Part shown: positions 1 through 9,929 of the stretch, in pieces
How positions within the stretch are numbered: position 1 is the first letter of the stretch
Layout of the letters: the number at the start of each line of letters is the position of its first letter
Source: Methylomonas rivi
GTDB taxonomy: Bacteria; Pseudomonadota; Gammaproteobacteria; Methylococcales; Methylomonadaceae
Assembly: GCF_024505165.1 (NCBI RefSeq)
Contig: NZ_JANIBK010000016.1
Span: 1-49,754 of the forward strand
Length of the DNA: 49,754 nucleotides
Direction of reading: 5' to 3'
Made by a program: the position numbers and the translations under genes
The notes under the pieces: model-generated
Database searches by the model: none
What the model saw: only the letters and a program-made list of their open reading frames with translations
What the model was told of the DNA's origin: nothing

Positions 1-1183
1 CAACTTTGGCAAATTTTCGTTTACCTACTTGATAAACGTGATTACTGGCAACAGCCAAAACCGCTTTCGTATCTTCCAATTTTTCACCGTCAATTTTTAC
101 CGCCCCTTGTTTAATCATACGCAAAGCTTCGGACGTACTAGCCACAAGACCCGCTTCTTTTAATAAATTGGCGATAGGCATTCCTTGCGCATCCGCCGGC
201 AACTGAATTTCAGGCATATCATCTGGTAAGGCACCACGCTGGAAGCGCGCTTCAAAATTTTCCAGCGCCTTTTCCGCCGCCTGCTTACCATGAAACCTGG
301 ATACAATCTCCTGACCAAGACTAACCTTATAGTTTCTCGGGTTAGCTCCAGCTCGACACTCTTTACGCCATTTCTCGATTTCCACCATCGGCTTGAAGCT
401 TAACAATTCGAAATAGCGCCACATTAAATCGTCCGATACCGACATTATCTTACCGAACATATCATCCGGCGCATCGGCTATACCGATATAGTTATTCAGG
501 GACTTGGACATTTTTTGCACACCATCCAAACCCTCCAGAATCGGCATGGTTAAGACCACCTGCGGTTTTTGCCCGTAAATTTCCTGTAAATGCCGCCCCA
601 TCAATAAATTAAATTTCTGATCGGTGCCTCCTAATTCCACGTCGGCCTTCATTACCACCGAATCGTAACCCTGAATTAGCGGATACAAGAATTCATGAAT
701 GGCGATAGGCTGCCCGCCTTTATAACGCTTATGAAAATCGTCGCGCTCCAACATACGAGCAACCGTGTGCTTAGCGGCGAGCTGAATCATTTCGGCGCTG
801 GACATTGCCCCCATCCATTCGGAGTTAAACTTGATTTCCGTTTTTTCCGGATCCAGTATTTTGAACACCTGCTCCTGGTAGGTTTTGGCATTTTCGACCA
901 CCGCCTCCCGGCTTAAGGGCTTCCGAGTGACATTCTTACCGGTTGGATCACCTATCATCGCGGTAAAGTCCCCGATCAAAAACTGCACCCTGTGCCCCGC
1001 GTCTTGAAACTGTTTCAGCTTATTAATCAACACGGTATGCCCTAGATGCAAATCGGGAGCCGTGGGATCAAAACCTGCTTTAACCGTTAGCGGACGATTT
1101 TCTTCCAATTTCTTAATCAGTTCCGCTTCCAACAGAATTTCATCCGCTCCATATCGCAGCTGGGCCAAGGTTTCTTGCAACAA
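1..1183 (-). CDS. tyrS: Tyrosyl-tRNA synthetase (3' end cut by window edge)
   Basis: Charges tRNA-Tyr with tyrosine in the cytoplasm. The minus-strand reading frame runs from a TTG at 1183 to the window edge, about 394 codons, so only a few C-terminal residues are missing. The translation shows the class I signature HLGH near the N-terminus and KMSKS in the middle; KMSKS (not KFGKT) points to the TyrZ-like bacterial subtype of about 400 residues. The C-terminal part looks like an S4 RNA-binding domain. There is no ATG near the expected N-terminus, and a strong Shine-Dalgarno AGGAGAAGG at 1187-1195 lies 7 nt before TTG 1183, which decides the start. A second TTG follows directly at 1180. It diverges from the M23 peptidase gene; the 133 bp between them must hold both promoters. 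Confidence 0.96.
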   Translation of the reverse strand, partial: MLQETLAQLRYGADEILLEAELIKKLEENRPLTVKAGFDPTAPDLHLGHTVLINKLKQFQDAGHRVQFLIGDFTAMIGDPTGKNVTRKPLSREAVVENAKTYQEQVFKILDPEKTEIKFNSEWMGAMSSAEMIQLAAKHTVARMLERDDFHKRYKGGQPIAIHEFLYPLIQGYDSVVMKADVELGGTDQKFNLLMGRHLQEIYGQKPQVVLTMPILEGLDGVQKMSKSLNNYIGIADAPDDMFGKIMSVSDDLMWRYFELLSFKPMVEIEKWRKECRAGANPRNYKVSLGQEIVSRFHGKQAAEKALENFEARFQRGALPDDMPEIQLPADAQGMPIANLLKEAGLVASTSEALRMIKQGAVKIDGEKLEDTKAVLAVASNHVYQVGKRKFAKV

Positions 1184-1316
1184 TTTCCTTCTCCTAAAAT
1201 AATCATGTTTACGCTCATTATAAATTATCGACCCGATAATTCAGGACAAATTGGCCTTAAAGTTCGCCATATCCGCAAAAATTGCCTACAATGAACCGCT
1301 CGACAACCAATGAAGT

Positions 1317-2615
1317 GTGATTGCTGTGAAAAACAGAATACTCAAAACGGTGCTGTTAAGCACCTGCACCGTTGTTGCCGCTAGCGCAAGTTACGGACTT
1401 ATCCCTTACAAAAACTTTCAAGACTCAAAATCCCTGGAACAAGAAAAACTGATCTCCTCCAAGGTCAATCAATATACTAATTACGTCGCCCCTGCTCAGC
1501 CGGAAGCCACCTTTTCCGAAGACATGGAGCACACGGTTAAATCGGGCGAAAATCTATCGACCATCTTCTCGGACCTGAATCTCAGCCGCGAGGATTTGCA
1601 CAAAATCATTCATTCCAATGCCACGGGCAAGCAATTCGCCGACATGCTACCCGGACAGGATGTGGTTGCAACGGTTAATGCCGAAGGCGAACTGGAACAG
1701 CTCACTTACGCAAAAAACCCTTTCGAAACCCTGGTAGCCACCCGCAGTGACGATGGATTTGACGTTAAGCTGTTCAGCAAAAAAATCGACCATCAAATCA
1801 GCAGCGCCAAGGCCACGATACAATCATCGTTATTCGAGGACGGCGTAAAAGCCGGCCTGTCCGAAAAAATAATCTTGAAACTGGCCGACATTTTTGCCTG
1901 GGACATCGACTTTGCCCTCAACTTGCGCGAAGGCGATGAGTTCACGGTGGTTTACGAAAAACTATTCGTTGACGGCAAGGAATTCGACACCGGCGATATT
2001 TTATCGGTCGAATTCATTAACCAAGGCAAAGCCTACACTGCGGTGCGTTTTGCGGACAATCAAGGCCATACCGGTTACTACAGCCCAGAAGGCAACAGCC
2101 TGCGCAAAGCTTTTTTACAAAATCCGATGGATTTTGCAAAAATCAGCTCGCACTTTGATCTACACCGCAAGCACCCGATACTCAATACCATACGCGCCCA
2201 TAAAGGCGTCGATTATTCGGCTTCCATCGGCACGCCGGTCAAAACCACCGGCGACGGTAAAATCGTTTTCCATGGCGTAAAAAACGGCTACGGAAATGTA
2301 GTTGAAATCGAGCACGGTCAAAAATATTCCACGTTGTATGCCCACCTTTCCGGCTTCAAATCCGGCCACAAAGTCGGCAGCACCGTTAAACAAGGCGACG
2401 TGATCGGTTATGTCGGCAAAACCGGCTTGGCTACCGGCCCGCATTTACATTACGAATTCCGCATTGCCGGCCAGCATGTCAACCCTGTCACCGCCAAGCT
2501 GCCTCGCAGCCTGCCTATGGATAAAGCAGTGTTAGCCAAATTCAAAGCCCAAACCCAGCCACTGATGGCCGAATTGCAAAAGGCCAAAGGCGACGCCTTG
2601 CTTGCTAAAAATTAA
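1317..2615 (+). CDS. mepM: M23 family murein endopeptidase (MepM/OapA-like)
   Basis: Predicted envelope peptidoglycan hydrolase that cleaves cross-links to allow wall growth. An N-terminal hydrophobic segment (about residues 8-28) acts as signal or anchor. A LysM/OapA-like region follows (SGENLSTIF near residue 75). The C-terminal LytM/M23 domain has the zinc motifs HxxxD (H295, D299) and HLH (H376, H378), so it should be active. The frame opens with GTG at 1317; a second GTG at 1326 would give a more typical MKN-R start, and neither has a strong Shine-Dalgarno, so the exact start is uncertain. The stop overlaps the start of anmK by 14 nt, implying co-translation. The order tyrS-M23 peptidase-anmK is common in Gammaproteobacteria and links wall turnover to muropeptide recycling. 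Confidence 0.93.
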   Translation: MIAVKNRILKTVLLSTCTVVAASASYGLIPYKNFQDSKSLEQEKLISSKVNQYTNYVAPAQPEATFSEDMEHTVKSGENLSTIFSDLNLSREDLHKIIHSNATGKQFADMLPGQDVVATVNAEGELEQLTYAKNPFETLVATRSDDGFDVKLFSKKIDHQISSAKATIQSSLFEDGVKAGLSEKIILKLADIFAWDIDFALNLREGDEFTVVYEKLFVDGKEFDTGDILSVEFINQGKAYTAVRFADNQGHTGYYSPEGNSLRKAFLQNPMDFAKISSHFDLHRKHPILNTIRAHKGVDYSASIGTPVKTTGDGKIVFHGVKNGYGNVVEIEHGQKYSTLYAHLSGFKSGHKVGSTVKQGDVIGYVGKTGLATGPHLHYEFRIAGQHVNPVTAKLPRSLPMDKAVLAKFKAQTQPLMAELQKAKGDALLAKN

Positions 2616-3729
2616 CCCGAAAACCGAGCTTTATATCGGCTTAATGTCCGGGACCAGCCTCGATGGTATCGATGCCGGTCTCGTCGATTTTAGCCCCTCC
2701 CTTCCCCGCCTGATCGCTTTTCACTATCAAGCCTTTCCGGACGAACTCAGAAGCCAAATCCATCGGATCAGCCAGCCCGATACAGCCATTTTATTGAACG
2801 ATTACGGCACGCTGGATGCGCAACTCGGCCAATTATTCGCCGAAGCCGCCCTGGCCCTGCTTAAGAATACGGACATACCGGCCACGGAAATTAAGGCCAT
2901 AGGCAGCCACGGTCAAACCGTTTATCACGCGCCACAAGGACCATACGGTTTTTCGCTGCAGATCGGCGACCCTAATCGCATAGCGCAAACCACCGGCATC
3001 GCCACGATTAGCGACTTCCGCCGCCGCGACATAGCCGTCGGCGGCCAGGGCGCACCGCTAGTGCCTGCATTCCACCAAGCCCTGTTTGGCACCCCCGGCA
3101 AGACTGTTACCGTGCTGAATATAGGCGGTATTGCCAATATCAGTCTGCTAACCGCTCAAGGTGTACGGGGCTTCGACACGGGCCCCGGCAACACGCTGAT
3201 GGACCATTGGTGCCGACTGAATACCGGCCGCAATTACGATGCTAACGGCGACTGGGCCAAGACAGGCCAAGTTCAACCGGCTTTATTTCAGCAACTTCTG
3301 GACGACCCTTATTTCCGGCAAGCACCGCCCAAAAGCACGGGCAAGGAATATTTCTCGCCGGCCTGGCTTGCCGCAAAACTCACGGATTATTCAGCCTGCC
3401 AACCCGCCGACATTCAAGCCACTCTGTGCCGATTCAGCGCCGATAGTATTGCCAACGCCATACTGGCGCATGCGGCCGACAGTAGCCAAGTATTGGTCTG
3501 CGGCGGCGGCGTGCATAATCGGCAATTAATGGCCATGTTACGTAACAAGTTGCCGATACCGGTACTGTCGACCGCCGAATACGGCGTCAACCCCGACCAT
3601 GTGGAAGCCATGGCCTTCGCCTGGTTGGCGCGGCAAACTCTCAATGGCTTAACCGGCAATCTGTGCAGCGTTACCGGTGCCAGCGTGCCGGTGATACTGG
3701 GCGGCATTTATCCGGGCCACCCGGTTTAA
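2602..3729 (+). CDS. anmK: Anhydro-N-acetylmuramic acid kinase
   Basis: Phosphorylates and opens 1,6-anhydro-MurNAc to MurNAc-6-phosphate during recycling of peptidoglycan fragments in the cytoplasm. The 375-residue product has the family length and begins with the diagnostic GLMSGTSLDGIDAG stretch of the sugar kinase/HSP70 fold. Further family signatures are GSHGQTVYH, VLNIGGIANIS and GFDTGPGN, with VCGGGVHN near the C-terminus. The start is a TTG at 2602 lying inside the 3' end of the M23 peptidase gene; the next in-frame ATG (residue 15) is inside the conserved first motif, so the TTG is preferred. It converges on argC with 7 bp between the stop codons. Confidence 0.95.
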   Translation: MLKINPKTELYIGLMSGTSLDGIDAGLVDFSPSLPRLIAFHYQAFPDELRSQIHRISQPDTAILLNDYGTLDAQLGQLFAEAALALLKNTDIPATEIKAIGSHGQTVYHAPQGPYGFSLQIGDPNRIAQTTGIATISDFRRRDIAVGGQGAPLVPAFHQALFGTPGKTVTVLNIGGIANISLLTAQGVRGFDTGPGNTLMDHWCRLNTGRNYDANGDWAKTGQVQPALFQQLLDDPYFRQAPPKSTGKEYFSPAWLAAKLTDYSACQPADIQATLCRFSADSIANAILAHAADSSQVLVCGGGVHNRQLMAMLRNKLPIPVLSTAEYGVNPDHVEAMAFAWLARQTLNGLTGNLCSVTGASVPVILGGIYPGHPV

Positions 3730-3736
3730 ACCCGTT

Positions 3737-4765
3737 TTAAGGATATAGCGCCACCGTTTCCAGACCTTGCTGTTCAGGCAAACCGAATAGCAGATTCATA
3801 TTCTGCACTGCCTGGCCCGAGGCGCCTTTCACCAAATTGTCGATCACCGACAAAATCACCACGGTATCGCCGCCTTGCGGCTGATGCACGGCAATTTGGC
3901 AACGATTGCTACCCCGCACATTACGGGTATCGGCGTGCGAGCCGGCCGGCAACACATCCACGAATGCTTCGTTTTGATAACGCTGTTCGAATAGCGCCTG
4001 CAGATCGGCGCCACCCCTTAAGCGCGCATACAAGGTCGCGTGAATCCCGCGTATCATCGGCGTCAGATGCGGCACAAAAGTCAAACCGACCGATTCAGAC
4101 GTAGCAAGCTGCAGGCCTTGCCGAATTTCCGGCAAATGCCGATGCCCGGCCACCGCATAGGCTTTAAAACTCTCGCCGGCCTCGCTCATCAATGATGAAA
4201 TTTCGGCTTTCCGGCCTGCTCCGCTGACCCCGGATTTCACATCGGCAATCAAATACTGCGTATCGACCAGGCCATTTTCCAGCAAGGGCAAAAAACCCAA
4301 CTGCACGGCGGTGGGATAACACCCCGGACAGGCAATCAGGCGGGCCTGTTTAATCGCCTCCCGGTTGACTTCCGGCAAACCGTAAACCGCTTCGGTAATC
4401 AATTCCGGACTGGCATGTTGCATGCCGTACCATTTTTCCCATTCGGCTACGTCCTTGATGCGAAAATCGGCCGACAGGTCGATCACTTTGACGCCGCGCG
4501 CCAATAAATCCGCTGCCATTTGCATTGCCGTGCCATTGGGCGTAGCAAAAAACACCACGTCGCAAGCCGCCAAATTGTCGATTTCAGGCAAACTAAACGC
4601 CGCATCGCATAAACCTCTGAGACTGGGATACAGTTTATCCACGCGCTGTCCGGCATCGGCGCGCGACGTGACCGCCGAAACCGCCACCTCCGGATGCAAC
4701 GCCAAAATCCGTAATAATTCCACCCCGGTATAGCCGGTACCGCCCACAATGCCAGCACGTATCAT
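3737..4765 (-). CDS. argC: N-acetyl-gamma-glutamyl-phosphate reductase
   Basis: Third step of arginine biosynthesis: NADPH-dependent reduction of N-acetylglutamyl phosphate to the semialdehyde. The 342-residue product starts with the nucleotide-binding [17 protein letters not shown] and has the catalytic cysteine in ACPGCYPT (C149). The [11 protein letters not shown] loop and GHRHLPEI are also typical of ArgC. The ATG at 4765 fits the conserved N-terminus exactly. It is a single gene, divergent from the quinone oxidoreductase and not in an arg operon here. Confidence 0.96.
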   Translation of the reverse strand: MIRAGIVGGTGYTGVELLRILALHPEVAVSAVTSRADAGQRVDKLYPSLRGLCDAAFSLPEIDNLAACDVVFFATPNGTAMQMAADLLARGVKVIDLSADFRIKDVAEWEKWYGMQHASPELITEAVYGLPEVNREAIKQARLIACPGCYPTAVQLGFLPLLENGLVDTQYLIADVKSGVSGAGRKAEISSLMSEAGESFKAYAVAGHRHLPEIRQGLQLATSESVGLTFVPHLTPMIRGIHATLYARLRGGADLQALFEQRYQNEAFVDVLPAGSHADTRNVRGSNRCQIAVHQPQGGDTVVILSVIDNLVKGASGQAVQNMNLLFGLPEQQGLETVALYP

Positions 4766-4884
4766 GTATTTTGTATCTCATCAGTTATCAAAATGAAGCC
4801 GGGAACGCCGCAAAACCGCCTGCAACGCCGAGCATAAAGCCGCATATAATAAAGACTATCGCCACTCCGAAAAACCCCTTAAAC

Positions 4885-5862
4885 ATGCGCGCGATTGAAA
4901 TCATCCCCAATACCGCCGGAAACGCATTAACGCTGAGCGAACTGCCCACACCGGTTCCGAACGATTTCCAGGTCTTGATCGAGGTCAAGGCCGCCGGGAT
5001 TAACCGGCCGGATTTAATGCAGCGCCAGGGCGTATATCCGCCGCCTGCCGGCGCCTCGCCGATATTGGGATTGGAAGTAGCCGGCATCGTCGTGGAAACC
5101 GGCGGCAACGTGACCGGTTTCAAACCCGGAGACGCGGTTTGTGCGTTGCTTACCGGCGGCGGCTACGCCGAATATTGCGTGGCCAACGAAGTCTGCTGCC
5201 TACCCATGCCAAACGGATTGACTTTTACCGAAGCCGCCGCCTTACCTGAAACTTTTTTTACCGTCTGGAGCAATGTCTTCGAACGCGGCCGGCTAGCCTC
5301 CGGCGAAAGCCTGCTGGTACATGGCGGTGGCAGCGGCATCGGCACTACCGCCATCCAGCTGGCCAAGGCCTTCGGTCATACCATTTATGTCACGGCGGGC
5401 AGCGAGGAAAAATGTCGTCACTGTCTCGATCTCGGCGCAGACGCCGCCATCAATTACCGGCAACAGGATTTTGTCGAAACTATCAATCAATTGACCCGAA
5501 ACTGCGGCGTCGACGTCATTCTGGATATGGTAGGCGGCGACTACCTGCCGCGTAACCTCAAATGTCTGGCCGTTGAAGGCCGCTTGGTGCAGATTGCCAT
5601 TCAAAACGGCGCCAAAAGCGAAGTCAACCTGTGGCACATCATGCTCAAGCGCCAAACCATCACCGGCTCGACGCTGCGCGCCCGCGAGGACGATTTCAAA
5701 GCCGGTATTGCTTTACAATTACGCGAAAAAGTCTGGCCATTACTGGAGGCCGGCACACTCAAACCTAGCCTGGATTCCGTCTTTCCGCTGGCGGACGCCG
5801 AGCAAGCGCACGCCCGCATGGCCGGCAACCAGCATTTCGGCAAAATCATTTTGGAGATTTAA
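4885..5862 (+). CDS. NAD(P)H quinone oxidoreductase, PIG3/zinc-independent MDR family
   Basis: Medium-chain dehydrogenase/reductase that probably reduces quinones with NAD(P)H. I start it at ATG 4885 (MRAIEI), giving 325 residues as usual for PIG3-type enzymes; the open frame extends upstream to 4771, but that part has no family similarity and overlaps the argC promoter. Visible features are the GroES-like N-terminal half with AAGINRPDLMQRQG, then the Rossmann motif GGGSGIGTTAIQLAK, and DVILDMVGGDYL. No zinc-ligand cysteine pattern is seen. The stop is followed immediately by the ATG of the sulfurtransferase (TAAATG), so the two are an operon. Confidence 0.9.
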   Translation: MRAIEIIPNTAGNALTLSELPTPVPNDFQVLIEVKAAGINRPDLMQRQGVYPPPAGASPILGLEVAGIVVETGGNVTGFKPGDAVCALLTGGGYAEYCVANEVCCLPMPNGLTFTEAAALPETFFTVWSNVFERGRLASGESLLVHGGGSGIGTTAIQLAKAFGHTIYVTAGSEEKCRHCLDLGADAAINYRQQDFVETINQLTRNCGVDVILDMVGGDYLPRNLKCLAVEGRLVQIAIQNGAKSEVNLWHIMLKRQTITGSTLRAREDDFKAGIALQLREKVWPLLEAGTLKPSLDSVFPLADAEQAHARMAGNQHFGKIILEI

Positions 5863-6708
5863 ATGGCCTATACCACACTTATTTCCGCTGCCGAGCTGGC
5901 AGCCAACCTGCACAAATCCGATTGGGTGATTTTCGACTGCCGCTTTTCTTTAGCCGACGACACCGCCGGCAGCAAAGCCTATCGCCAAGGCCATATTCCC
6001 GGCGCGCGTTACGCGGACTTAAACCAGCAGCTGTCAGCGCCGGTGCAGAGCTATACCGGCCGCCATCCCCTACCCAACTTTGCGGCGCTTTCTCAACAGC
6101 TGGGTGCCTGGGGTGTCGGCAACCGCAGCCAAGTCGTGGTATATGACGATGCCGGCGGCGCTTTTGCCGGCCGCCTATGGTGGTTACTGAGAACCATGGG
6201 CCACCAGAATGTTGCCGTACTGGATGGCGGAATCCAATATTGGCAAAAACAAAATCTGCCGTTTACCACGGTTCTACCTAAAATAACGCCCAGCCATTTC
6301 CGCTGTTATCTGGATCAACAACAATGGTTAAGCGCTGCCGAAGTTGAAAATGCCCTGGCCGCTAACAGCATCACGTTAATAGACGCCCGCACGCCGGAAC
6401 GCTTCCAAGGCCTGCAGGAACCCATCGACCCGGTCTCCGGCCACGTACCCAAGGCGGTCAATCGGCCATTTCAATTGAACCTGGATAAACAAGGCTTGTT
6501 CCTGCCCGCAGAGCAGCTAAAAACCCAATTCCAAACCTTGACTCATTTACGGCCGCCGGCGCAAGTCGTGCACATGTGCGGTTCGGGCGTCACCGCCTGC
6601 CACAATCTGTTAGCGATGGAAATCGCCGGATTGAGCGGCTCCAAACTTTACGCGGGATCGTGGAGCGAATGGATTGTGAATAAAAATCGGCCGGTAGCGA
6701 AAGCTTGA
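5863..6708 (+). CDS. sseA: 3-mercaptopyruvate/thiosulfate sulfurtransferase
   Basis: Two-domain rhodanese that transfers sulfane sulfur from mercaptopyruvate or thiosulfate to an acceptor such as cyanide or thioredoxin. The 281-residue protein has tandem rhodanese domains: an inactive N-terminal one (around VIFDCRF and GHIPGARYADL) and a C-terminal one (LIDARTPERFQG). The active loop CGSGVT carries C239. The CGSGVT form is the mercaptopyruvate type, whereas classical rhodaneses have CRKGVT; this is family knowledge used to choose the name. It is translationally adjacent to the upstream oxidoreductase. Confidence 0.92.
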   Translation: MAYTTLISAAELAANLHKSDWVIFDCRFSLADDTAGSKAYRQGHIPGARYADLNQQLSAPVQSYTGRHPLPNFAALSQQLGAWGVGNRSQVVVYDDAGGAFAGRLWWLLRTMGHQNVAVLDGGIQYWQKQNLPFTTVLPKITPSHFRCYLDQQQWLSAAEVENALAANSITLIDARTPERFQGLQEPIDPVSGHVPKAVNRPFQLNLDKQGLFLPAEQLKTQFQTLTHLRPPAQVVHMCGSGVTACHNLLAMEIAGLSGSKLYAGSWSEWIVNKNRPVAKA

Positions 6709-7041
6709 ATGTATAACTGCCTGTTAAAGATCTTGATGCATTACAGAGTAATTGCTTCCCCTGCCTTCAAAACTCCGAACATAATCCAGCAGAAACAGTC
6801 CAGATGTTATGCAGAAAATTGCCAGACAATTGCTCGTAATCAACAAACAGTTGAATTCCATGAGCCTTAACCGTTGAAACGCCACCACCGAAATGAAAAA
6901 AATCACGATCTGGCTGTTGGTTGGATTTGTAAAGCCAGCCGTTGGAAGAGTTGCTATAGAAATGGCTATTCGCGCGAGGGATCTTTAAACTCATGAACAT
7001 AAAATACTCGAACTTGTGGTATTAACACCCCAAAGAACACT
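6709..7041. other. Intergenic stretch without a supported gene
   Basis: This 333 bp separates the convergent sulfurtransferase and subtilase genes. Two short overlapping minus-strand frames (about 6724-7000) read through here in different phases. One contains DRDFFHFGGGV and IQLFVDYEQLSGNF, weakly reminiscent of the repetitive beta segments of exported PEP-CTERM-type proteins. It could be a decayed gene remnant, but nothing supports a functional product: no clear Shine-Dalgarno, and the frame breaks. No convincing intrinsic terminator was seen. Confidence 0.3.
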
Positions 7042-9201
7042 TTAGTGACAAACTACGGAAAAGGTTACTCCAGAGGGGGCACTGTTGTACCCGTACAGGC
7101 TGATATAGTACTTCACATTGCCGTTTGTCATATTACAGGTCTCAACATTACTAGACGACTCCGACACGCAGGTCTTGGACGAATAGCTGGGCCAACCACC
7201 GATTTTCACGTAAAGATCGGCATCCGGCGTTCCCCCCGATGATGTAATGGTGGGATTGTTGCATGTGACGGTTCCAATCTGTTTCATTACATTTCGGGTG
7301 GCGGATAGGTTCGATTGCGGCCAAGCGGTGCAATTAACACCGGGACAACTGCCGCCACCATCGGCCGAGCAGTCGCTCGCGCAATGTGCATTGGTCTCGA
7401 TACCGTTGCACACGGTATCCCCACAGCTCGTTCCGAAACTCTGCAAGAAAAGATTGGGAGCCAAGTTGCCAGCCGGGCCTAAATAGCCTGTTAGTTTACC
7501 GCTGGCAGCGGCGCTGAGAATTGCGGTTTTGACCTCGGGTACGGTGGCGCTCGGGTTTTGCCCGCGATACAACGCAGCCACCCCCGCAGTGAGCGGTGAG
7601 GCGAAAGAGGTCCCGTCATCAGTCGTGAAGGCGGTGTTGGAAGTATTTGTCGCGAACCTTACATTTGTACCCGGAGCCCAAATATCCACTGCGGCACCCC
7701 AGTTCGAGTAGTCAGCGACCGAATCGGCCTGAGAGGTAGCTCCAACCACGAAGGCCGCAGGGGATGAGCCGGGGGAAGTTTTCGCAGCGTCCTGCATATT
7801 GTTCCCTGCGGCGACCGACACAAAGATTCCGGCATCGACGCATGCGGCTATGGAATTGTCCTCGGTGGCGTAGACAGCGTCTTCTCCGATGCTGAAATTG
7901 ATTATGGAAATGTTCGAGCCATTGTTCGCTAAAACCCAGTTAAAACCCGCAACTTGGTCGGACAGGAGGCCGTAGCCTGAATTTGGCATTGTTCGAACGG
8001 TGTGCAGGATAGCTGCCTTCGCCACACCGGCAGTGGCCCCACCAGAGAGGCTGAGCGTCCCTGTTCCGTGTGTACCGCTCTTCCCGCTCGTGCAGGCGTC
8101 CCCATATGTTCCTTGGCTAGTAGATGCACAGGCATCGAATCTCTCCAAGGTCAACCCGGTCACAGCTCGGTAACCGTAGACCATGATGTAGTAAGTACCC
8201 GTTCCGAAAGAAGACATGTCGCAGGTTTCGGTGTTGCTCGATGTATAAGGGCGGCAATCGTAGTTTGAGGCGGTGGGTGCAGAACCCTTTTTCACGTAGA
8301 GGTCTGCATCACCAGTTCCACCGTAGATTTTCACCATGACCTTGTCTCCAGAGATGATCGCTGGCGAAGGGGTATAGGGAGCCTTACTCCCGATGCTGAC
8401 GCTGGTGCTAAACATTTTAGCTCCCTCAACACATCCCCCCGACATACCACCCTGGATGTCCGGGCTGTTGGCAGCGCCGCATTGCATCCGGCCGGCAAAT
8501 TCAGTGTGCGTGGAAAGAGCGCCTTGGTCGAGGTTGTAAATGTGAACACCTGCACCGGTCATGGTGGTCGCGAAGGAATTGTTCAGGGTCGGGCTAGCTT
8601 GATCAATTCGATCCAGAGCCCATCCGGGGTTTGTGTACACGGTGTTGACGTGGACATAAGCGTCCTGTTCCACCAATAATACACGAGGATCCTTAACCAG
8701 GGCCGCCGCTTCCTCGTGGGACATCTGAGCCGAGAAACCCCGAATGGCGGCATTAAAGACGTGGCCCAACTTGACGGTCTTGAGCTGGTTCTCCTCGACG
8801 ACCATGCGCGCGATGTTCTTCGCGCGATCCATATTGAGGATCAGATTCTGGCCTTTAGCCACCACCATATCGTCCTTAAACTGGACGATGTACGAATCCG
8901 GGACTGCATTCTGGTGGACGATGATCCCGAAGGAGTCAAATTCAGGTATAGCCGAGCTAGTATTAGCATCTTTCCGAGAAGAGGCTGTTGTCAGCTCCTT
9001 TTCAGAATCCGGGATCATGGGAATGACCATATTGGTTTTGCTATCTGCCGGAGCAGGTACCGCTGTCGACTCTATTTCAGATGCCGAATCCATAGCGAGC
9101 AGATGCGTCCCATCGACTTTGCAACTTGAAAGTAATCCGCCTGACAGAATCATCAAGGCTGCCGATACACCGCGCCTACTTATAGCCAATATCTTTTTCA
9201 C
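7042..9201 (-). CDS. Lipoprotein subtilisin-like S8 protease with two PPC domains, one inside the catalytic domain
   Basis: Predicted secreted, lipid-anchored serine protease of the proteinase K-like S8 family. GTG 9201 is chosen as start because it is preceded by AAAGGAGAGG; the frame extends to 9264, but without a better site. The N-terminus has a lipobox (LLSSC near residue 29). Next come an I9-type propeptide (PDSYIVQFKDDMVV) and the catalytic residues D225 (NLDQG), H378 (HGTG) and S532 (GTSFASP). The Asp-His distance is 153 residues against about 30 in proteinase K. The extra segment (about 260-360) is a pre-peptidase C-terminal (PPC) domain with DADLYVKKGSAPT, YDCRPY and ETC. A Cys-rich linker and a second PPC domain (DADLYVKIGGWPS, ETC) close the protein. 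The usual DTG is DQG here. It is downstream of two other accessory genes on the same strand. Confidence 0.9.
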   Translation of the reverse strand: MKKILAISRRGVSAALMILSGGLLSSCKVDGTHLLAMDSASEIESTAVPAPADSKTNMVIPMIPDSEKELTTASSRKDANTSSAIPEFDSFGIIVHQNAVPDSYIVQFKDDMVVAKGQNLILNMDRAKNIARMVVEENQLKTVKLGHVFNAAIRGFSAQMSHEEAAALVKDPRVLLVEQDAYVHVNTVYTNPGWALDRIDQASPTLNNSFATTMTGAGVHIYNLDQGALSTHTEFAGRMQCGAANSPDIQGGMSGGCVEGAKMFSTSVSIGSKAPYTPSPAIISGDKVMVKIYGGTGDADLYVKKGSAPTASNYDCRPYTSSNTETCDMSSFGTGTYYIMVYGYRAVTGLTLERFDACASTSQGTYGDACTSGKSGTHGTGTLSLSGGATAGVAKAAILHTVRTMPNSGYGLLSDQVAGFNWVLANNGSNISIINFSIGEDAVYATEDNSIAACVDAGIFVSVAAGNNMQDAAKTSPGSSPAAFVVGATSQADSVADYSNWGAAVDIWAPGTNVRFATNTSNTAFTTDDGTSFASPLTAGVAALYRGQNPSATVPEVKTAILSAAASGKLTGYLGPAGNLAPNLFLQSFGTSCGDTVCNGIETNAHCASDCSADGGGSCPGVNCTAWPQSNLSATRNVMKQIGTVTCNNPTITSSGGTPDADLYVKIGGWPSYSSKTCVSESSSNVETCNMTNGNVKYYISLYGYNSAPSGVTFSVVCH

Positions 9202-9390
9202 AAGCCTCTCCTTTACAACTAAAATCTTGAAAGTAGACAGTAACCATTCGGTGACAATTTGCAAAACGAATGGTGTTTTCTTGCATGTAAGTTAAATAGT
9301 GTTTAAGTCATTGATTTTTCAAAAGGCCCTGAACTTAAGTCGACGCTATCGAGACGTATGCAAAATGGCTAAGTTTCAGCTTGAGTCGGA

Positions 9391-9804
9391 TTACTTTTTT
9401 TTGACGTACAACGTTACTGCGTAATCTCCGGATGAAATCGATACGCCGTCGATTCTGGGCGGGTTTAACGCGATCAATTTTAGCTCGTGCCCCTTCAAGG
9501 CTATTTCTTTCGGTTTATCCTCGGTATTCAAGAGCACTGTTTTATTTTGTCCAGCTATCTCAATGACTTCTAATTCGGCTTTGCCGTTACCCGCCCATAC
9601 ACAAACAGCATTAACAGGGCAGCGTGAATCTTCGAGAACAGCCTTAAATTTGATAACGAGTCCTTCGTCTTCAATCGTTACCGTTTGACCTACTCTCAGA
9701 GAAAATTCTGTATCCAAACTAACTTTGCTTGCTTGTGCCGAGGCAGCACCGATCCAGATAAAGAAAACGAAGAAAGTAAGGTAGCTATCAATCAACCGGT
9801 GCAT
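9391..9804 (-). CDS. Small secreted protein of unknown function with SRCP...C motif
   Basis: A 137-residue exported protein. A signal peptide is clear: basic start, hydrophobic stretch FFVFFIWIG, cleavage after AASA. ATG 9804 has an AAGGGCG Shine-Dalgarno. The mature part is predicted all-beta and holds a motif EDSRCPVNAVCVWAGNGKAE with two cysteines likely to form a disulfide. I recall similar SRCP/C-W-G sequences in uncharacterised exported proteins, but do not know their function. It lies between the subtilase and M4 protease genes on the same strand, so a role as inhibitor, chaperone or stabiliser of these proteases is possible; this is inference from position only. Confidence 0.8.
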   Translation of the reverse strand: MHRLIDSYLTFFVFFIWIGAASAQASKVSLDTEFSLRVGQTVTIEDEGLVIKFKAVLEDSRCPVNAVCVWAGNGKAELEVIEIAGQNKTVLLNTEDKPKEIALKGHELKLIALNPPRIDGVSISSGDYAVTLYVKKK

Positions 9805-9879
9805 AGTCGCCCTTAAAAACTGACATGATTAACTGCCAAGGCATTAAAGGGTTAGCTTTGTCATGTCACAAATTGTGTA

Positions 9880-9916
9880 GAAAACCCGAAAGGGCGAATG
9901 AAAGCGCCCCTTCGGG
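9880..9916 (-). terminator. Intrinsic terminator of the M4 protease gene
   Basis: Just downstream of the M4 stop (9930, minus strand) arms at 9905-9916 and 9885-9896 form a 12-bp stem (CCCGAAGGGGCG with CGCCCTTTCGGG, one imperfect pair) around an 8-nt loop. On the minus strand the stem is followed by GTTTTC at 9884-9879. This is the layout of a Rho-independent terminator and would separate M4 transcription from the downstream small secreted protein gene. Confidence 0.75.
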
Positions 9917-9929
9917 AAATAGTCCGCTA

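Noticed and set aside
6724-7000. Short minus-strand frames as a real gene
   Set aside because: Phase breaks, no Shine-Dalgarno and only a vague resemblance to exported beta-rich proteins.
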